From NCBI RefSeq assembly GCF_904848625.1, contig NZ_CAJHCP010000009.1, positions 1 to 64,000 of the forward strand: DNA of 64,000 nt, in the 5' to 3' direction. The DNA is from Paraburkholderia metrosideri (GTDB taxonomy: Bacteria; Pseudomonadota; Gammaproteobacteria; Burkholderiales; Burkholderiaceae). Both the position numbers and the translations under genes were made by a program. The notes beneath the pieces were generated by a model. The model saw only the letters and a list, made by a program, of their open reading frames with translations. It did not search any database and was not told the origin of the DNA. Below, piece after piece: positions 1 through 9,891 of this stretch. Each line of letters opens with the position of its first letter. Position 1 is the stretch's first letter.

Positions 1-56
1 CCACCCACGACAACCCCACCCACGACAACCCCACCCACGACAACCCCACCCACGCC
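1..56. repeat. 15-bp tandem repeat, about 3.7 copies, cut by window edge
   Basis: The unit CCACCCACGACAACC occurs three times in perfect register from base 1 to 45 and a diverged fourth copy follows. It ends just downstream of the stop codon of the minus-strand hydrolase gene. The true copy number is unknown because the array runs off the window edge. Confidence 0.85.
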
Positions 57-61
57 ACTCC

Positions 62-2110
62 CTACCGCGCGACATCCGGATGCACCACACCCGCCCGTTC
101 CTCACAACCCACCACCGGCACGCCTTCCCCAACCTCCGCGATATCCTCATGCAGAATTCGCCTGATCTCCAGAATGGCTTGCGGCGTCTCCTGAACACTG
201 TGCCCAGATACAATCACCATTTCAGATCGTGCGCCTGCAAGATGCGCGCTGCGATAGGGCACCACACCATCGTCAGAGTCTTCGAGCGGACCGGTCGCCC
301 TGCGTCGCGCAATAATCGAGTGAAAGCAGACTGCCGAGTTGATCGGCAACCGCGCGGTTGCCTGAATCAACGGATCGCTCTCACGCAATTGCTCGATGCT
401 GTTAGGTACCTGGAACGTCTGCCGTTCCTTGTCTGCGCTGCCCATATTCGTCGCGTTCTGCATTACCTCATCGAATTCCTGTAGCAACGTGAGGGGCAAG
501 CGCACCAGGTTCGACGCCCAGCGGGCAATTCGATTGCTGGCGAACGGCGTGCCGCGATGAGGCGCCGCGATGAAAATCGCCCGCTCGACTTGCGGCATCG
601 GCGTAAAACGCAGCAGCCGGTTAAGGCGTTCGTCGTTGCGATCCAACTCGGCACCTTCAGGCAAGTACTTGTCCTGAAACGTGGTCCACAGTTCTTCGTC
701 GGAAGTGGAGACCAGCAGTCTTGCCAGAACGCCGCCCATGCTATGGCCGATCAACACCATACCCCGCGACGCCATTGATGTTCCGTCCGGATCGAAGTGC
801 TGCAACGTCTGTTGCGCCGCCCTGCGAATCCGCGCCAGGCTGACAAGAATCGGGACGTTAGTCGGGTAATAAACTTGCCATACCTGGAAATGCTCGCGAA
901 GCTTTTCGTCGCCTTGAATATCGTTGGCGACATTGACCCACGCCTCGGGACTGCTGGCCAATCCGTGCAGCATCAGGATGATGCGTCGATCCGGATCGAA
1001 CGGCTGCATCATATAAATGCGCGGCGTATCGATGCCGCGTGCTCGCCCAAACAGTGTGCGCAAAGATTGTCCCGCGAAACCCGAGCGGGCGAGCCAGATA
1101 CCGTATCCCGCACTGAAGTTGGCCGCAAGCGGCACAGTCTGGTCGTGCCGTTGCACACTCGTTACACGATATGGATCGTAGACCGCCAGGTCGACATCAC
1201 GCATGTCGCGCAGTTGTGCCAGCGACTGCGCGTTGAACAAAAACAGCGCGGTGACGTTAGGCGATGGCATTTCCCTGAATACTGGCGTCGACGATGCCGG
1301 CTGTGCGACAGTCGGCGTGATCGTACCGCCTGAGGTTTCTTCGGCCGCGTCTGTCACTTCGGTACTCTCGGCCGGTGTCGGCACATTCATCACCGCGACG
1401 AGTTCCGCGCCCAGACCGTCACGGCGATAAATACTGCGCAGTCCCGCAAACGAAAGCCTTGAAGCGGGAATCACCTCACGCGGTTCGCGCACGCCTTCGG
1501 GCAAGCGGACCCGGCTCAGGTCGATATGAATGGTCCAGTTACCAATCACCTGCTTTGCCGGGTCACGGTTGCCGGCATACGTGTCGAGCGCGCCTCGACG
1601 GAATAGGGCGGTGGCAAGTTCCTGGGCCGCATAGTTGTAATAGTCACGTACCTGCGTCTGCCGATCCTCGAACGCACGTTCACCTGCCGTGCGTTGTCCA
1701 TAGAAGAGATACGCGTACGCATACCTGACTGTTCTCAGCCACAGATCAAACTGTGCGGCGCTCCAGGCTGCGTTATTGGTCGGCGTATGGGTCATGGCCA
1801 TTTGCAGCGACAGCTCAGCCAGGCTGGCGAGGCGTTGGTCGATGTTGATACCCGGCACGGTCGCGATCGAATCGATGCACTCTTGCGGGGTTCGCTGACA
1901 CGCGCTTTCATCGAGCGCTGCAACCCGTAGCGTGTCGCGAGTCGCAGCGCTGAGCCGACCCGTGGACAGAATATCGCCCCGTCGCATCGCGATGTATTGT
2001 TCCGGGCCGAGCGAACTGACGGTCACCATCGCGCAACCGGAGAAAAGACTGGCGATGAGTAGGGCGAACGTAAGGCACCGCGACATAGGCAGTGACAGAG
2101 TGCGCGTCAT
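62..2110 (-). CDS. Alpha/beta-hydrolase (lipase-like) lipoprotein
   Basis: This encodes 682 residues. The start is taken at the ATG at 2110, the ninth codon of the longest frame, because a signal peptide follows directly with a lipobox ending at Cys26 (FSGC), so the protein should be a membrane-anchored lipoprotein. The C-terminal half carries an alpha/beta-hydrolase fold: the oxyanion segment LMLHGLASSPEAW and the nucleophile elbow GHSMGG, with a late His in a VSGHS segment that could be the catalytic base. The N-terminal roughly 330 residues have no fold I recognise. Family knowledge supports a serine esterase or lipase; the substrate is unknown. It stands alone, and the long stretch upstream has no partner gene. 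Confidence 0.85.
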   Translation of the reverse strand: MTRTLSLPMSRCLTFALLIASLFSGCAMVTVSSLGPEQYIAMRRGDILSTGRLSAATRDTLRVAALDESACQRTPQECIDSIATVPGINIDQRLASLAELSLQMAMTHTPTNNAAWSAAQFDLWLRTVRYAYAYLFYGQRTAGERAFEDRQTQVRDYYNYAAQELATALFRRGALDTYAGNRDPAKQVIGNWTIHIDLSRVRLPEGVREPREVIPASRLSFAGLRSIYRRDGLGAELVAVMNVPTPAESTEVTDAAEETSGGTITPTVAQPASSTPVFREMPSPNVTALFLFNAQSLAQLRDMRDVDLAVYDPYRVTSVQRHDQTVPLAANFSAGYGIWLARSGFAGQSLRTLFGRARGIDTPRIYMMQPFDPDRRIILMLHGLASSPEAWVNVANDIQGDEKLREHFQVWQVYYPTNVPILVSLARIRRAAQQTLQHFDPDGTSMASRGMVLIGHSMGGVLARLLVSTSDEELWTTFQDKYLPEGAELDRNDERLNRLLRFTPMPQVERAIFIAAPHRGTPFASNRIARWASNLVRLPLTLLQEFDEVMQNATNMGSADKERQTFQVPNSIEQLRESDPLIQATARLPINSAVCFHSIIARRRATGPLEDSDDGVVPYRSAHLAGARSEMVIVSGHSVQETPQAILEIRRILHEDIAEVGEGVPVVGCEERAGVVHPDVAR

Positions 2111-3775
2111 TATGAATTCGCCCACGCAATGCATCCGGATGTCTGCAGACTGCCAGCCGATTTAACTATACAAACGATTCGCGAGTGATTGCATCGACGC
2201 ATTGTGGCGATCACCTTATCAGCGTGGTTGACGGAACCGTTCGCGCTACCCGGTCGAGCCACGATGGCTATTTGGGCAGACATAAGCAACTGGAGGATAC
2301 GCTGTATTAACGATCTCGCGAAAAGGAGACCGGACCCATTTCGCGGCTCGACGCGAAGTTGACCAGATTGACCGCAAAAAGCGATGGCTAGCCTATCGGC
2401 CTTCCGAGTGTTTGCATCGAAAGCGTTGTGTTCTATACAAGTTGTGATGCGCAAGAGCATTGAAAGGCGATCACATGGCAAGGTGCGCTCCCCATAGTCT
2501 GGCGCACGAAATGCCGTTAGCTGGCTATGTGTGTCCTCGCCGCGATATGGGAAACGCTGGTAGATTTCGCTGAGCTTGCCTGTACAGGCCCATGGAATTA
2601 ACTTTCCCCAAGGTTGTGACTTGCCTTACACAGCTAAATACAGCAGTCATTCCCGTTTCAACTGAAGCTGGCGCGAAGATCGGTATCCTTATCATGATAG
2701 AGAATTGACGTGTGAACTTTCCACCTCCAATTGTTAATTCTCATGCCGATTGCTAATTATCTGTGTGCTGTACCCGAAGCAATTGACGGAGTCAGCGTCG
2801 ATCGGCCATGATGCATCGTGGCAGGCGTCGTACGTCTTGCCATGGCATGCGGCGATGACATGTTCATGATGTCTCGCGGACCGTGACGTTTCAGCATGAA
2901 GAACCTGTGCGAAGACAAAGGGAAATACCTGACGTGATCACCGTTGAAAAAGCAGGACAATCTGGATAAATACCGAGATTGCCAATGTAATACTCCGCTT
3001 CGGGATGACAGTAGTAGATAAGCACTTGACAATGAGTTGTTTGGGAACTTAAATACTTTTTCAGGCAACCTGATCTTCATGAACGGGTGTCCCGCGTTAT
3101 GGCAGACAATTCGCAAAAGACTTCGTTGACTCTTCGTATCGGACCGGTCGCAAGTTCAATACATGGAATGGGCCCGCGTTATCTTCGTCCATTTTTCTCA
3201 AGCGCTACCGGGGGCAGTCTGGCGCATCGATCGGAACGTTGAGGTTCCGGTCATCGTCTTCACCCCGAACAGGTAATAGTCGCAGTCGCATGGTCGGTGC
3301 ATCGCCGGCCATTCTCGTTGTCGAGACGGGCAGGATCAAATTGTGAACCCGAGGTGCGGACATGAAGAACCAGCGGCGCAAAGCAGGCCTCGATAGCCCG
3401 AACACAACATCCGCACACATCCCGCCATGCAATGAAGCGATCGAAGCCGCGACGATCGCACGTGCGGACATTGACGGCAATGGGATGAGGGCGTACCACG
3501 ATCATCGTGTGATCTGTCCGGTTATGCATGATGCAGTGGGCGCTTGACGTTCGAGAGTACTGACAGTCGCGAAGCCGGACACTCAAATGACGGGCGAACT
3601 TCAACCGTGTGTCGCCTGCTGCCTGAATGCAGGGCTTATAGCGATGCCAAAAAAAGGCGCCGCTGTCCGCGTAGATTGCGCTTCTGGTGATGCCTGACCG
3701 GAGTGTCGCTGGAGTGTCGGCAGGTTTCGTCATATCGCGCATAAGCGTAGTGGGTTAACCATACGAGAGGCCTGA
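2111..3775. other. 1.66-kb stretch without a convincing gene
   Basis: The stretch separates the divergent hydrolase and RND operon. Open frames of 60-160 codons exist on both strands (the longest is 3260-3742, minus), but they overlap one another, are rich in Arg, His and Cys, and match no family I recognise. Base composition is locally AT-richer around 2600-3100. Promoters for both flanking units must lie here, but I cannot pick out good boxes. Confidence 0.5.
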
Positions 3776-4897
3776 ATGACTGCTCACGAAAGCCGCCCTG
3801 CGGTGCGGTCCTGCGTGCTGCACGGGGTAAAGCGACCGGTACGTCGGTCGCGCATCGTCGTCGTTCTGGCATTCGCTGCACTGAGCGCATGTGGTCGACA
3901 ACAGGAAGTCGCGACCGATACCGGGCCACGTATGGTGCAGTTGGTGCCGGTCACGCAAGAAGGTGCGAACGAACTGCGCGAATTCACCGGCCGCGTCGAG
4001 CAGACCAGCATTTCGCCGCTGGCTTTCGAGGTGTCCGGGCGCGTCGTCCAGATCGCCGTGCTCGACGGCGGCCGCGTACGCAAGGGTCAACTGATCGCGC
4101 AAATCGATCCTGAACCTTATCAACTGCAAGTGCGCCGCGCCGAGGCGCAATACAACCAGCTCGCCGATGACCTCAAGCGCAAGGCGGTGCTTCATAACGA
4201 AAACATCCTGTCGGGTGGCGCATTCGATCAGCTGAAGGCCGCGGTCGACGTCGCCGGCGTGCAGCGCGATCTCGCGCGCCGCGATCTGCGCAATACCCGG
4301 CTCATCGCGCCGTTCGACGGCCGGATTGCACGGCGCACCATCGAAACCCAGCAGATGGTGCAGGCCGGCGCGCCCGTGTTCAATCTGGAGAACTCGGAGC
4401 GCATTGAGATTGGCGTGGAGTTGCCGCAAAGCATCGCTGAAAGCCTGCCGCTCAATAACACTTTGCACGCCGAGGCGTGGACACCGGACCGCCCGGACAA
4501 TGTGTTCCCGCTGGTCTATCGCGAGCATTCGACGCAGAGTACGCCCACCTCGAGTTCGTACCGGTTGCTGTTCAGCGTCAAACAACCTACGCAATTGACG
4601 CTGCTGCCAGGCATGGCGATGCGCGTGCGCATCGGCGCAACCCAGGCGCCCACGACGAACCTCGCACTCTCGGTGCCGATTGCCGCGCTCTCCGTCACGC
4701 CCGACGGCAAGCATCGGTTGTGGCGCTATGACCCTGGGTCGAACAAGGTCCACGCGGTGCCGGTCGACCTGCGCGAGATTCGCGACAACTCGGCGATTGT
4801 TGCGGGCGATCTGCATGTCGGCGATAAGGTGGTGGGGGGCGGCTCGCAGTTCGTCGCCGACGGGCAGGCGGTGCGGCCACTGGATGAGAATCAATGA
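3776..4897 (+). CDS. RND efflux periplasmic adaptor (membrane fusion) lipoprotein
   Basis: 373 residues. The N-terminus has a basic stretch, a hydrophobic core and a lipobox LSAC near residue 39, so it should be a lipid-anchored adaptor. The HlyD/AcrA order is visible: a biotinyl-lipoyl half-motif (VSGRVVQIAVLDGGRVRKG) near residues 84-102, an alpha-hairpin (about 115-165), a second lipoyl half (LIAPFDGRIARR), then beta-barrel and membrane-proximal domains. An AGAGG ribosome-binding sequence precedes the ATG. Its last codons overlap the permease start by 4 bp (ATGA), so the two are translationally coupled. It joins inner-membrane pump and outer-membrane channel. Substrates are unknown and no dedicated regulator is adjacent. 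Confidence 0.93.
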   Translation: MTAHESRPAVRSCVLHGVKRPVRRSRIVVVLAFAALSACGRQQEVATDTGPRMVQLVPVTQEGANELREFTGRVEQTSISPLAFEVSGRVVQIAVLDGGRVRKGQLIAQIDPEPYQLQVRRAEAQYNQLADDLKRKAVLHNENILSGGAFDQLKAAVDVAGVQRDLARRDLRNTRLIAPFDGRIARRTIETQQMVQAGAPVFNLENSERIEIGVELPQSIAESLPLNNTLHAEAWTPDRPDNVFPLVYREHSTQSTPTSSSYRLLFSVKQPTQLTLLPGMAMRVRIGATQAPTTNLALSVPIAALSVTPDGKHRLWRYDPGSNKVHAVPVDLREIRDNSAIVAGDLHVGDKVVGGGSQFVADGQAVRPLDENQ

Positions 4898-7800
4898 AAC
4901 TCGCGCGCCCCCTTATCGAGAAACCGTTGATCGCGTGGGTGATCACGCTCGTGTCGCTGTTCGGCGGACTGTTCGCGTACATCAATATCGGGCGGCTCGA
5001 AGATCCGAAGTTCACGATCAAGACGGCGGTCGTCGTCACGTTCTATCCCGGCGCCAGTGCAAAGGAAGTCGAGAACGAAGTGACCGACCGGCTCGAAAGT
5101 TCGATCCAGCAAATGGAGCAGGTCGACTTTTTACGTTCGCGCTCGATGCCGGGTTACTCGGAAGTGCGCGTGCAGATTCGCGACCGCTATACGTCCGCCG
5201 ACTTACCGCAGGTGTGGGACGAATTGCGTCGGCAGGTGGGCGACGTGCAGCCGCGCTTGCCGCCTGGCGCGGGACCGACCATCGTTCTCGACAAGTTCGG
5301 CGATGTCTACGGGATGTTCTACGCGATTACGGGTAAGGGCTATACACAGGCTCAGCTGTTTGAATATGCGCGCGAATTGCGCAAGCAATTGCTGACGTTG
5401 CCCGATGTCGCCGATATCGTGATTGCAGGAAACCAGCAGGAGCAGATCACGGTCGAGGCGGACCAGGCCAAACTGGTCGCCAACAATCTTTCCACCGACG
5501 ATCTCGCGCAAACCCTCGGGCTGCAAAACGAAATCCGCCCCGCGGGACGCGAGCGCGTCGGCGATCTGCTAATGCGGGTAGCGCCCACCGGTACACTCGA
5601 TTCGCTGGAAGCCGTTCGTTCATTGCCGGTCGGTTCGACTTCCGGGCCGATTCTACTGGGCGACCTCGGCACCGTGTCGTACGGCTACGCCAAAATTCCG
5701 GCTTCCCTGATCCGCTATAACGGCGAGCCGGCACTCACCATCGGCATCAGCGCACGTGCGCGCGTGAACGTCGTCAAAGTCGGCGCGGAAGTGAAAGAGC
5801 GAATGCGCGAGCTCGAGCGCAGCCGCCCGCTCGGCATGGAACTGCATGTGCTTTACGATCAGCCGGAAGCCGTCGATGCAGCCGTTAAAGGTTTCGTATT
5901 CGACGTGATGCTGGCAGTGGCGATTGTCGGCGTCGCACTCGGCATTGGGCTAGGCTGGCGTGCGGGGGTTGTGCTCGGTGTCGAACTGTTCCTGACGATT
6001 CTCGGCACGCTATTCGTCATGTACGCCGCGGGGATCGAGTTACAGCGAATATCGCTCGGTGCACTGATCATTGTGATGGGCATGTTGACCGACAATACGA
6101 TTGTCGTTTGCGAAGGCATGTTGGTACGCGTACAGAAAGGCATGTCGCACATCGACGCGGCCAATGAAGTACTGCAACAGGGCCAGTGGATTCTGCTGGC
6201 GTCGACTGTCGTGGGGATTCTCGCGTTTTCCGGTATTGGTCTTTCGCCGGATGCGGTCGGAGAATTCTGCGCGTCGCTGTTCGCTGTAGCGGCGATTTCG
6301 CTGTTATTCAGTTGGGTGATTGCAATTGGCCTGACGCCGCTGTTTGGTTCTTATCTATTCAAAGCCGACGAAGGCGATCAACCCGATCCATTCGGTTCAC
6401 GACTGTATCGTCAATACCGCGGCCTTCTGAACTGGGTTGCGGGTCGTCGGATACCTGTAGTGATCTTCCTCGCGGTTCTGACAGGCGTATGCATGTGGGG
6501 ATTCCGTTTTGTCGAACAGAGCTTCTTTCCCGATTCGACGACGCCAATCTTCTATGTCGACATGCGATTGCCGCTCGGGTCTGACATTCGCGCGGTCGAG
6601 GAACAAACTCGTGGCGCGGAGAAATTCCTGCTTGCGCAAAATGGGGTGGCGAATGTCGGCACCTATATTGGCGGTGGCGCGACGCGCTTCTTCCTGGTCT
6701 ACGATCCTGAAACGCGCGACCCGAGATACGCGCAATTTATCGTCACGGTAAAGGATCAGCGCGATATCGATGCAATGATTCCGACCGTGACTGAACAACT
6801 CGAAAAGCGCTATCCCAATGCTAGCTGGACGGTGATTCGGCCGAGTTTCGGTCCCGGCGGCGGCACGCCGATTCAGGCACGCTTCATGGGCCCCGATCCT
6901 GGCGTGCTGCGCAGTTTGAGCCGGCAGGCGCAGGCGATTCTGCACAACGACGGCGGGATGATATCGATCCGCGACGATTGGGAAAATCCGGTCAACGTGG
7001 TGCGGCCCATCTTCGACGAGTCGCGCGCGCGTTCCGCTGGCGTGACACGCCGTCAGGTGAACGACGTGCTCGCGTATGCCACCGAGGGCATTACCACTGG
7101 GATATTCCGCGAGCAGGACCAGTTGCTGCCCATCGTTCTGCGCGCGCCCGATAATGAACAGGGCATGGAGCGTCTTCTCACGATGCAGGTTTTTAGCGTC
7201 GGACAGCGGCGTTATGTTCCATTAGGCGACGTGCTCGATGGCGTCTCGCCGCAAACCGAAGAAAGCATCATCTCGCGTAACGATCGCATTCGAACGCTAA
7301 CGGTGTCGGCTGGCGTCGCGTATGGCAGCAATAGCGTGGCCGCATTTAGTCGGATACGGCATGACATCGAGTCGATTCCGTTGCCGCCTGGTTATAGCTT
7401 CGAATGGGGCGGCGAACACGAATCGTCGACCATCGCGCAGGAGAGTCTGTTCCGTCAGTTGCCGATGGGCTTTATCGGCATGATCCTGCTGGTGCTGTTC
7501 ATGTTCGGCCGGCTCAAGCCCGCATTAGTCGTACTGCTTGTCGTGCCGATGTCGATCTGTGGCGTGACCATTGGCTTGCTGCTGTTTCGTGGGGCGTTCG
7601 GCTTCATGGCACTGCTCGGTTTGCTCAGCCTCATCGGCATGATGATCAAGAATGGCGTAGTGCTGGTCGAGGAGATCGATGGCCAGATTTCGTCGGGCGT
7701 GCCGCGAATGCAGGCGGTGATCTTTGGCTCGATGAGCCGGCTGCGTCCGGTGGCGCTCGCTGCGGGCACGACGATTCTGGGCATGGTGCCGCTGTTATGG

Positions 7801-7965
7801 GACCCGTTCTTCAAGGACATGGCCATTACGATGATGGCGGGCCTCGCGTTTGCGACGGTCCTGACCATGGTTGCCGTTCCCGCGCTTTACGTGCTGCTCT
7901 TTTCGATCAAGAGCAACGAGTGGGAAGAAGGTCAACAAGCCGGGGATCAACATGGCAAGCCTTGA
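4894..7965 (+). CDS. RND efflux inner-membrane permease (AcrB/HAE-type)
   Basis: 1023 residues, the usual length for a hydrophobe/amphiphile efflux RND pump. The repeated topology is clear: a TM after residue 10, a periplasmic porter domain, a TM block (about 330-520), a second porter loop, and a final TM block from about 850. The proton-relay TM4 reads MLTDNTIVV, so the usual Asp-Asp pair is Asp-Asn, while the TM10 Lys is present in MMIKNGVVLVEE. Asp-Asn occurs in some subfamilies, so the pump is probably functional. The gene starts inside the adaptor stop (ATGA) and its end overlaps the channel gene, forming a compact operon. Substrate specificity cannot be read from the sequence. Confidence 0.95.
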   Translation: MKLARPLIEKPLIAWVITLVSLFGGLFAYINIGRLEDPKFTIKTAVVVTFYPGASAKEVENEVTDRLESSIQQMEQVDFLRSRSMPGYSEVRVQIRDRYTSADLPQVWDELRRQVGDVQPRLPPGAGPTIVLDKFGDVYGMFYAITGKGYTQAQLFEYARELRKQLLTLPDVADIVIAGNQQEQITVEADQAKLVANNLSTDDLAQTLGLQNEIRPAGRERVGDLLMRVAPTGTLDSLEAVRSLPVGSTSGPILLGDLGTVSYGYAKIPASLIRYNGEPALTIGISARARVNVVKVGAEVKERMRELERSRPLGMELHVLYDQPEAVDAAVKGFVFDVMLAVAIVGVALGIGLGWRAGVVLGVELFLTILGTLFVMYAAGIELQRISLGALIIVMGMLTDNTIVVCEGMLVRVQKGMSHIDAANEVLQQGQWILLASTVVGILAFSGIGLSPDAVGEFCASLFAVAAISLLFSWVIAIGLTPLFGSYLFKADEGDQPDPFGSRLYRQYRGLLNWVAGRRIPVVIFLAVLTGVCMWGFRFVEQSFFPDSTTPIFYVDMRLPLGSDIRAVEEQTRGAEKFLLAQNGVANVGTYIGGGATRFFLVYDPETRDPRYAQFIVTVKDQRDIDAMIPTVTEQLEKRYPNASWTVIRPSFGPGGGTPIQARFMGPDPGVLRSLSRQAQAILHNDGGMISIRDDWENPVNVVRPIFDESRARSAGVTRRQVNDVLAYATEGITTGIFREQDQLLPIVLRAPDNEQGMERLLTMQVFSVGQRRYVPLGDVLDGVSPQTEESIISRNDRIRTLTVSAGVAYGSNSVAAFSRIRHDIESIPLPPGYSFEWGGEHESSTIAQESLFRQLPMGFIGMILLVLFMFGRLKPALVVLLVVPMSICGVTIGLLLFRGAFGFMALLGLLSLIGMMIKNGVVLVEEIDGQISSGVPRMQAVIFGSMSRLRPVALAAGTTILGMVPLLWDPFFKDMAITMMAGLAFATVLTMVAVPALYVLLFSIKSNEWEEGQQAGDQHGKP

Positions 7966-9493
7966 GAGCCGGAGCCGCTCACTGTCATTGGCCGCGTCTC
8001 GTTCGATGTGGCGCTCCACCTGTCATTTTTCGCTGGCTTCGCTAGTGGTGGTAATGCTATCGGGCTGCACGGGTTCGCTTCGACTCGATTCGCCAAAGAC
8101 GCTGCCGCAGAATTTCAACGAAGCATCGCCAGACTCGTCTGGCACGCACGCATCGCTGACCGACGCGCAACTCGAAACATGGTGGATGCAGTTCAACGAC
8201 GCTGCGTTGACCCAGTTGATCGACACGGCGATCAAGAATAACTACGACATTGCGATTGCCGCCGCGCGTGTCGATCAGTCGCGCGCCGGCATACGTCTCG
8301 CGCGTTCGCAATTGCTGCCGTCAGTGGGCGTAGGGGCGCAAGCCGCGTCATATCACGGTGGCGAAACGGCGCTGGAGTTTCAGGAGTTTCTCGGCATCAA
8401 CGATCTCGATGCGCAATTCTGGCGTGTCGGGCTGCAGACGCAATGGGAGATCGATGTGTTCGGTCGCGGGCGTGCGCGTCTTGCCGCGGCGCGTGCATCG
8501 ACGCTTGCCGCTGCGGGTGACGCGGAGGCCGTGCGGCTTGCCGTCATCGGTGGCGTGGCCGATTTGTATATGACTTATCGCGGGCTATTGCAGCAGCGGG
8601 AACTGCTCGCGCAAAGTCATCAGATCGCCGCCGACTTCGTCATGATTGCCGAGCAAAGTTTCAAGGCTGGCGTCCTGTTGAGTACGGACATCGACGTAGC
8701 TCGCGCCGGCCTCGCGCAAGTCGAGGCGCGTCAACAGGACGTCGAGACCGCCATCTCCGCGTCGCAGCTCGCGCTGGAAAATCTGTGCGGGGTTCAGCCG
8801 GGTGACCTCACCGCGACGTTGAGTTCAGTCAGCGGTTTGCCGAAGCCATTGCCTGATATCACGCCAGGCCAACCTGTCGATCTGCTGATGCGGCGCCCTG
8901 ATCTGATCGCCGCGCGTGATCGCCTGTTCGCCGCCGTGAAGCAATCGGATGCCGCGCGTCTGAATTACTGGCCGACATTTTCATTGAGCGCACTGCTGGC
9001 GCGCAACGGTTGGGACATTGCCGGTCAAGGCCTTGGTCCGAGTACGTTCTGGCTATTCGGCGCGGCTGCCGCGATGCCGTTGATCGACTTCGGCGCGCGC
9101 GAATCGCAGGTGGAATCGTCGGACGCGCAAGCGCAACAGGCGTTGCGTGCTTATGAAAAAGCCGCGTCGGGTGCGCTATTCGATGTCGAGCAGGCTCTGT
9201 CCCGATTGAAGCGCCAGGAACAGTTACAGCAGGCGCGTAACGAAGAAGTCGCGCGTCGCAATGAAGTGCTGAGAAAGACAACGCGTCAGTTCACGGTCGG
9301 CGATGTGGGGCGGATCGATATCGATCAGGCGCGTATCGCATTGCTTGAAAGCCAGGCGACCCTGGTGCGCGAGCAGGTCGGGCAACTGCAGGCCCAGGTC
9401 GCGTTGTTCCGTGCGATGGGCGGTGGCTGGCAGCCAGCAAGTTCTGCTGTCAGCGCGTCGCCGCCTTATCCGTTGCCGCCGGCAAGTCAGTAG
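7952..9493 (+). CDS. NodT-family outer-membrane efflux lipoprotein
   Basis: 513 residues from the ATG at 7952, which overlaps the last 14 bases of the permease gene; the longer frame from 7871 would run deep into it. A signal peptide ends in a lipobox LSGC (about residue 34), typical of NodT/OprM channels. Two outer-membrane-efflux repeats follow, with characteristic phrases such as WWMQFNDAALTQLIDTA early and DLLMRRPDLIAARDRL in the middle, and a long helical C-terminal half. It would form the trimeric exit duct for the adjacent RND pump. The tail is Ser/Pro-rich. Confidence 0.93.
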   Translation: MASLESRSRSLSLAASRSMWRSTCHFSLASLVVVMLSGCTGSLRLDSPKTLPQNFNEASPDSSGTHASLTDAQLETWWMQFNDAALTQLIDTAIKNNYDIAIAAARVDQSRAGIRLARSQLLPSVGVGAQAASYHGGETALEFQEFLGINDLDAQFWRVGLQTQWEIDVFGRGRARLAAARASTLAAAGDAEAVRLAVIGGVADLYMTYRGLLQQRELLAQSHQIAADFVMIAEQSFKAGVLLSTDIDVARAGLAQVEARQQDVETAISASQLALENLCGVQPGDLTATLSSVSGLPKPLPDITPGQPVDLLMRRPDLIAARDRLFAAVKQSDAARLNYWPTFSLSALLARNGWDIAGQGLGPSTFWLFGAAAAMPLIDFGARESQVESSDAQAQQALRAYEKAASGALFDVEQALSRLKRQEQLQQARNEEVARRNEVLRKTTRQFTVGDVGRIDIDQARIALLESQATLVREQVGQLQAQVALFRAMGGGWQPASSAVSASPPYPLPPASQ

Positions 9494-9891
9494 TCGACAC
9501 ACGTGCGGACAAACGGGAATTTGCATGAGCATGAAATCACCGGCGTTCGAACAATTCACCCGACCCCATAGCGAGGTTGTCCTATGATGACAACAGGCGA
9601 GCAGTGAAAGAATTCTTGCAAAGGCGCTTCTTTCATCACTACGGCGAGGACATTCTCAATAGAAAAACACCGCTAGATGCCGGGATTCCGCGCAGCTACC
9701 TCCGGCATCTAACGAATAAAAAATGCAGATGTCCAGCCGGCATCGCCGGCATACGATGACCCGGTCCTCGATTCATCAGGCAGGCCGCGTCATTGTCGAG
9801 GACTGAAGGCGGGCGTCCAGTCAGATGCAACGCGATGCCCACTTGCGGTGGTCCGCTTTCGAAAGCAATCAGCTTCTCTGAATGGTGAACA
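9494..9891. other. 398-bp intergenic region between efflux operon and permease
   Basis: It contains one 60-codon frame (9577-9759, plus) with no recognisable family or convincing start, and the perfect inverted repeat listed separately. The promoter of the downstream permease should lie here but no clear boxes were found. Confidence 0.4.
9674..9711. repeat. Perfect 10-bp inverted repeat with 18-base spacer
   Basis: TAGATGCCGG at 9674-9683 is the exact reverse complement of CCGGCATCTA at 9702-9711. An A-run rather than a T-run follows on the plus strand, so it is not a normal plus-strand terminator. On the minus strand the corresponding T-run lies before the hairpin, which also does not fit a terminator. 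Its role is unknown. Confidence 0.6.

Noticed and set aside
1..56. Possible CRISPR array
   Set aside because: The copies are contiguous 15-mers with no unique spacers, so it is a simple tandem repeat.
3260..3742. 160-codon minus frame in the empty region
   Set aside because: No recognisable fold, many Cys/His/Arg, overlaps other equally weak frames and has no visible ribosome-binding site.
3755..4894. 379-codon minus-strand frame opposite the RND adaptor
   Set aside because: It mirrors a clear HlyD-type gene, is rich in Arg/His/Leu and has no family features: a high-GC shadow frame.
4894..7965. Loss of RND proton coupling because the TM4 pair is Asp-Asn
   Set aside because: The Asp-Asn variant occurs in other RND pumps and the TM10 Lys is present, so inactivity is not supported.
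9674..9711. Inverted repeat as a terminator of the RND operon
   Set aside because: It is followed by an A-run, not a T-run, and lies about 180 bp after the stop codon, so I kept it only as a repeat.
9577..9759. 60-codon plus frame as a small gene
   Set aside because: No start signal or family, and it spans the inverted repeat; more likely non-coding.
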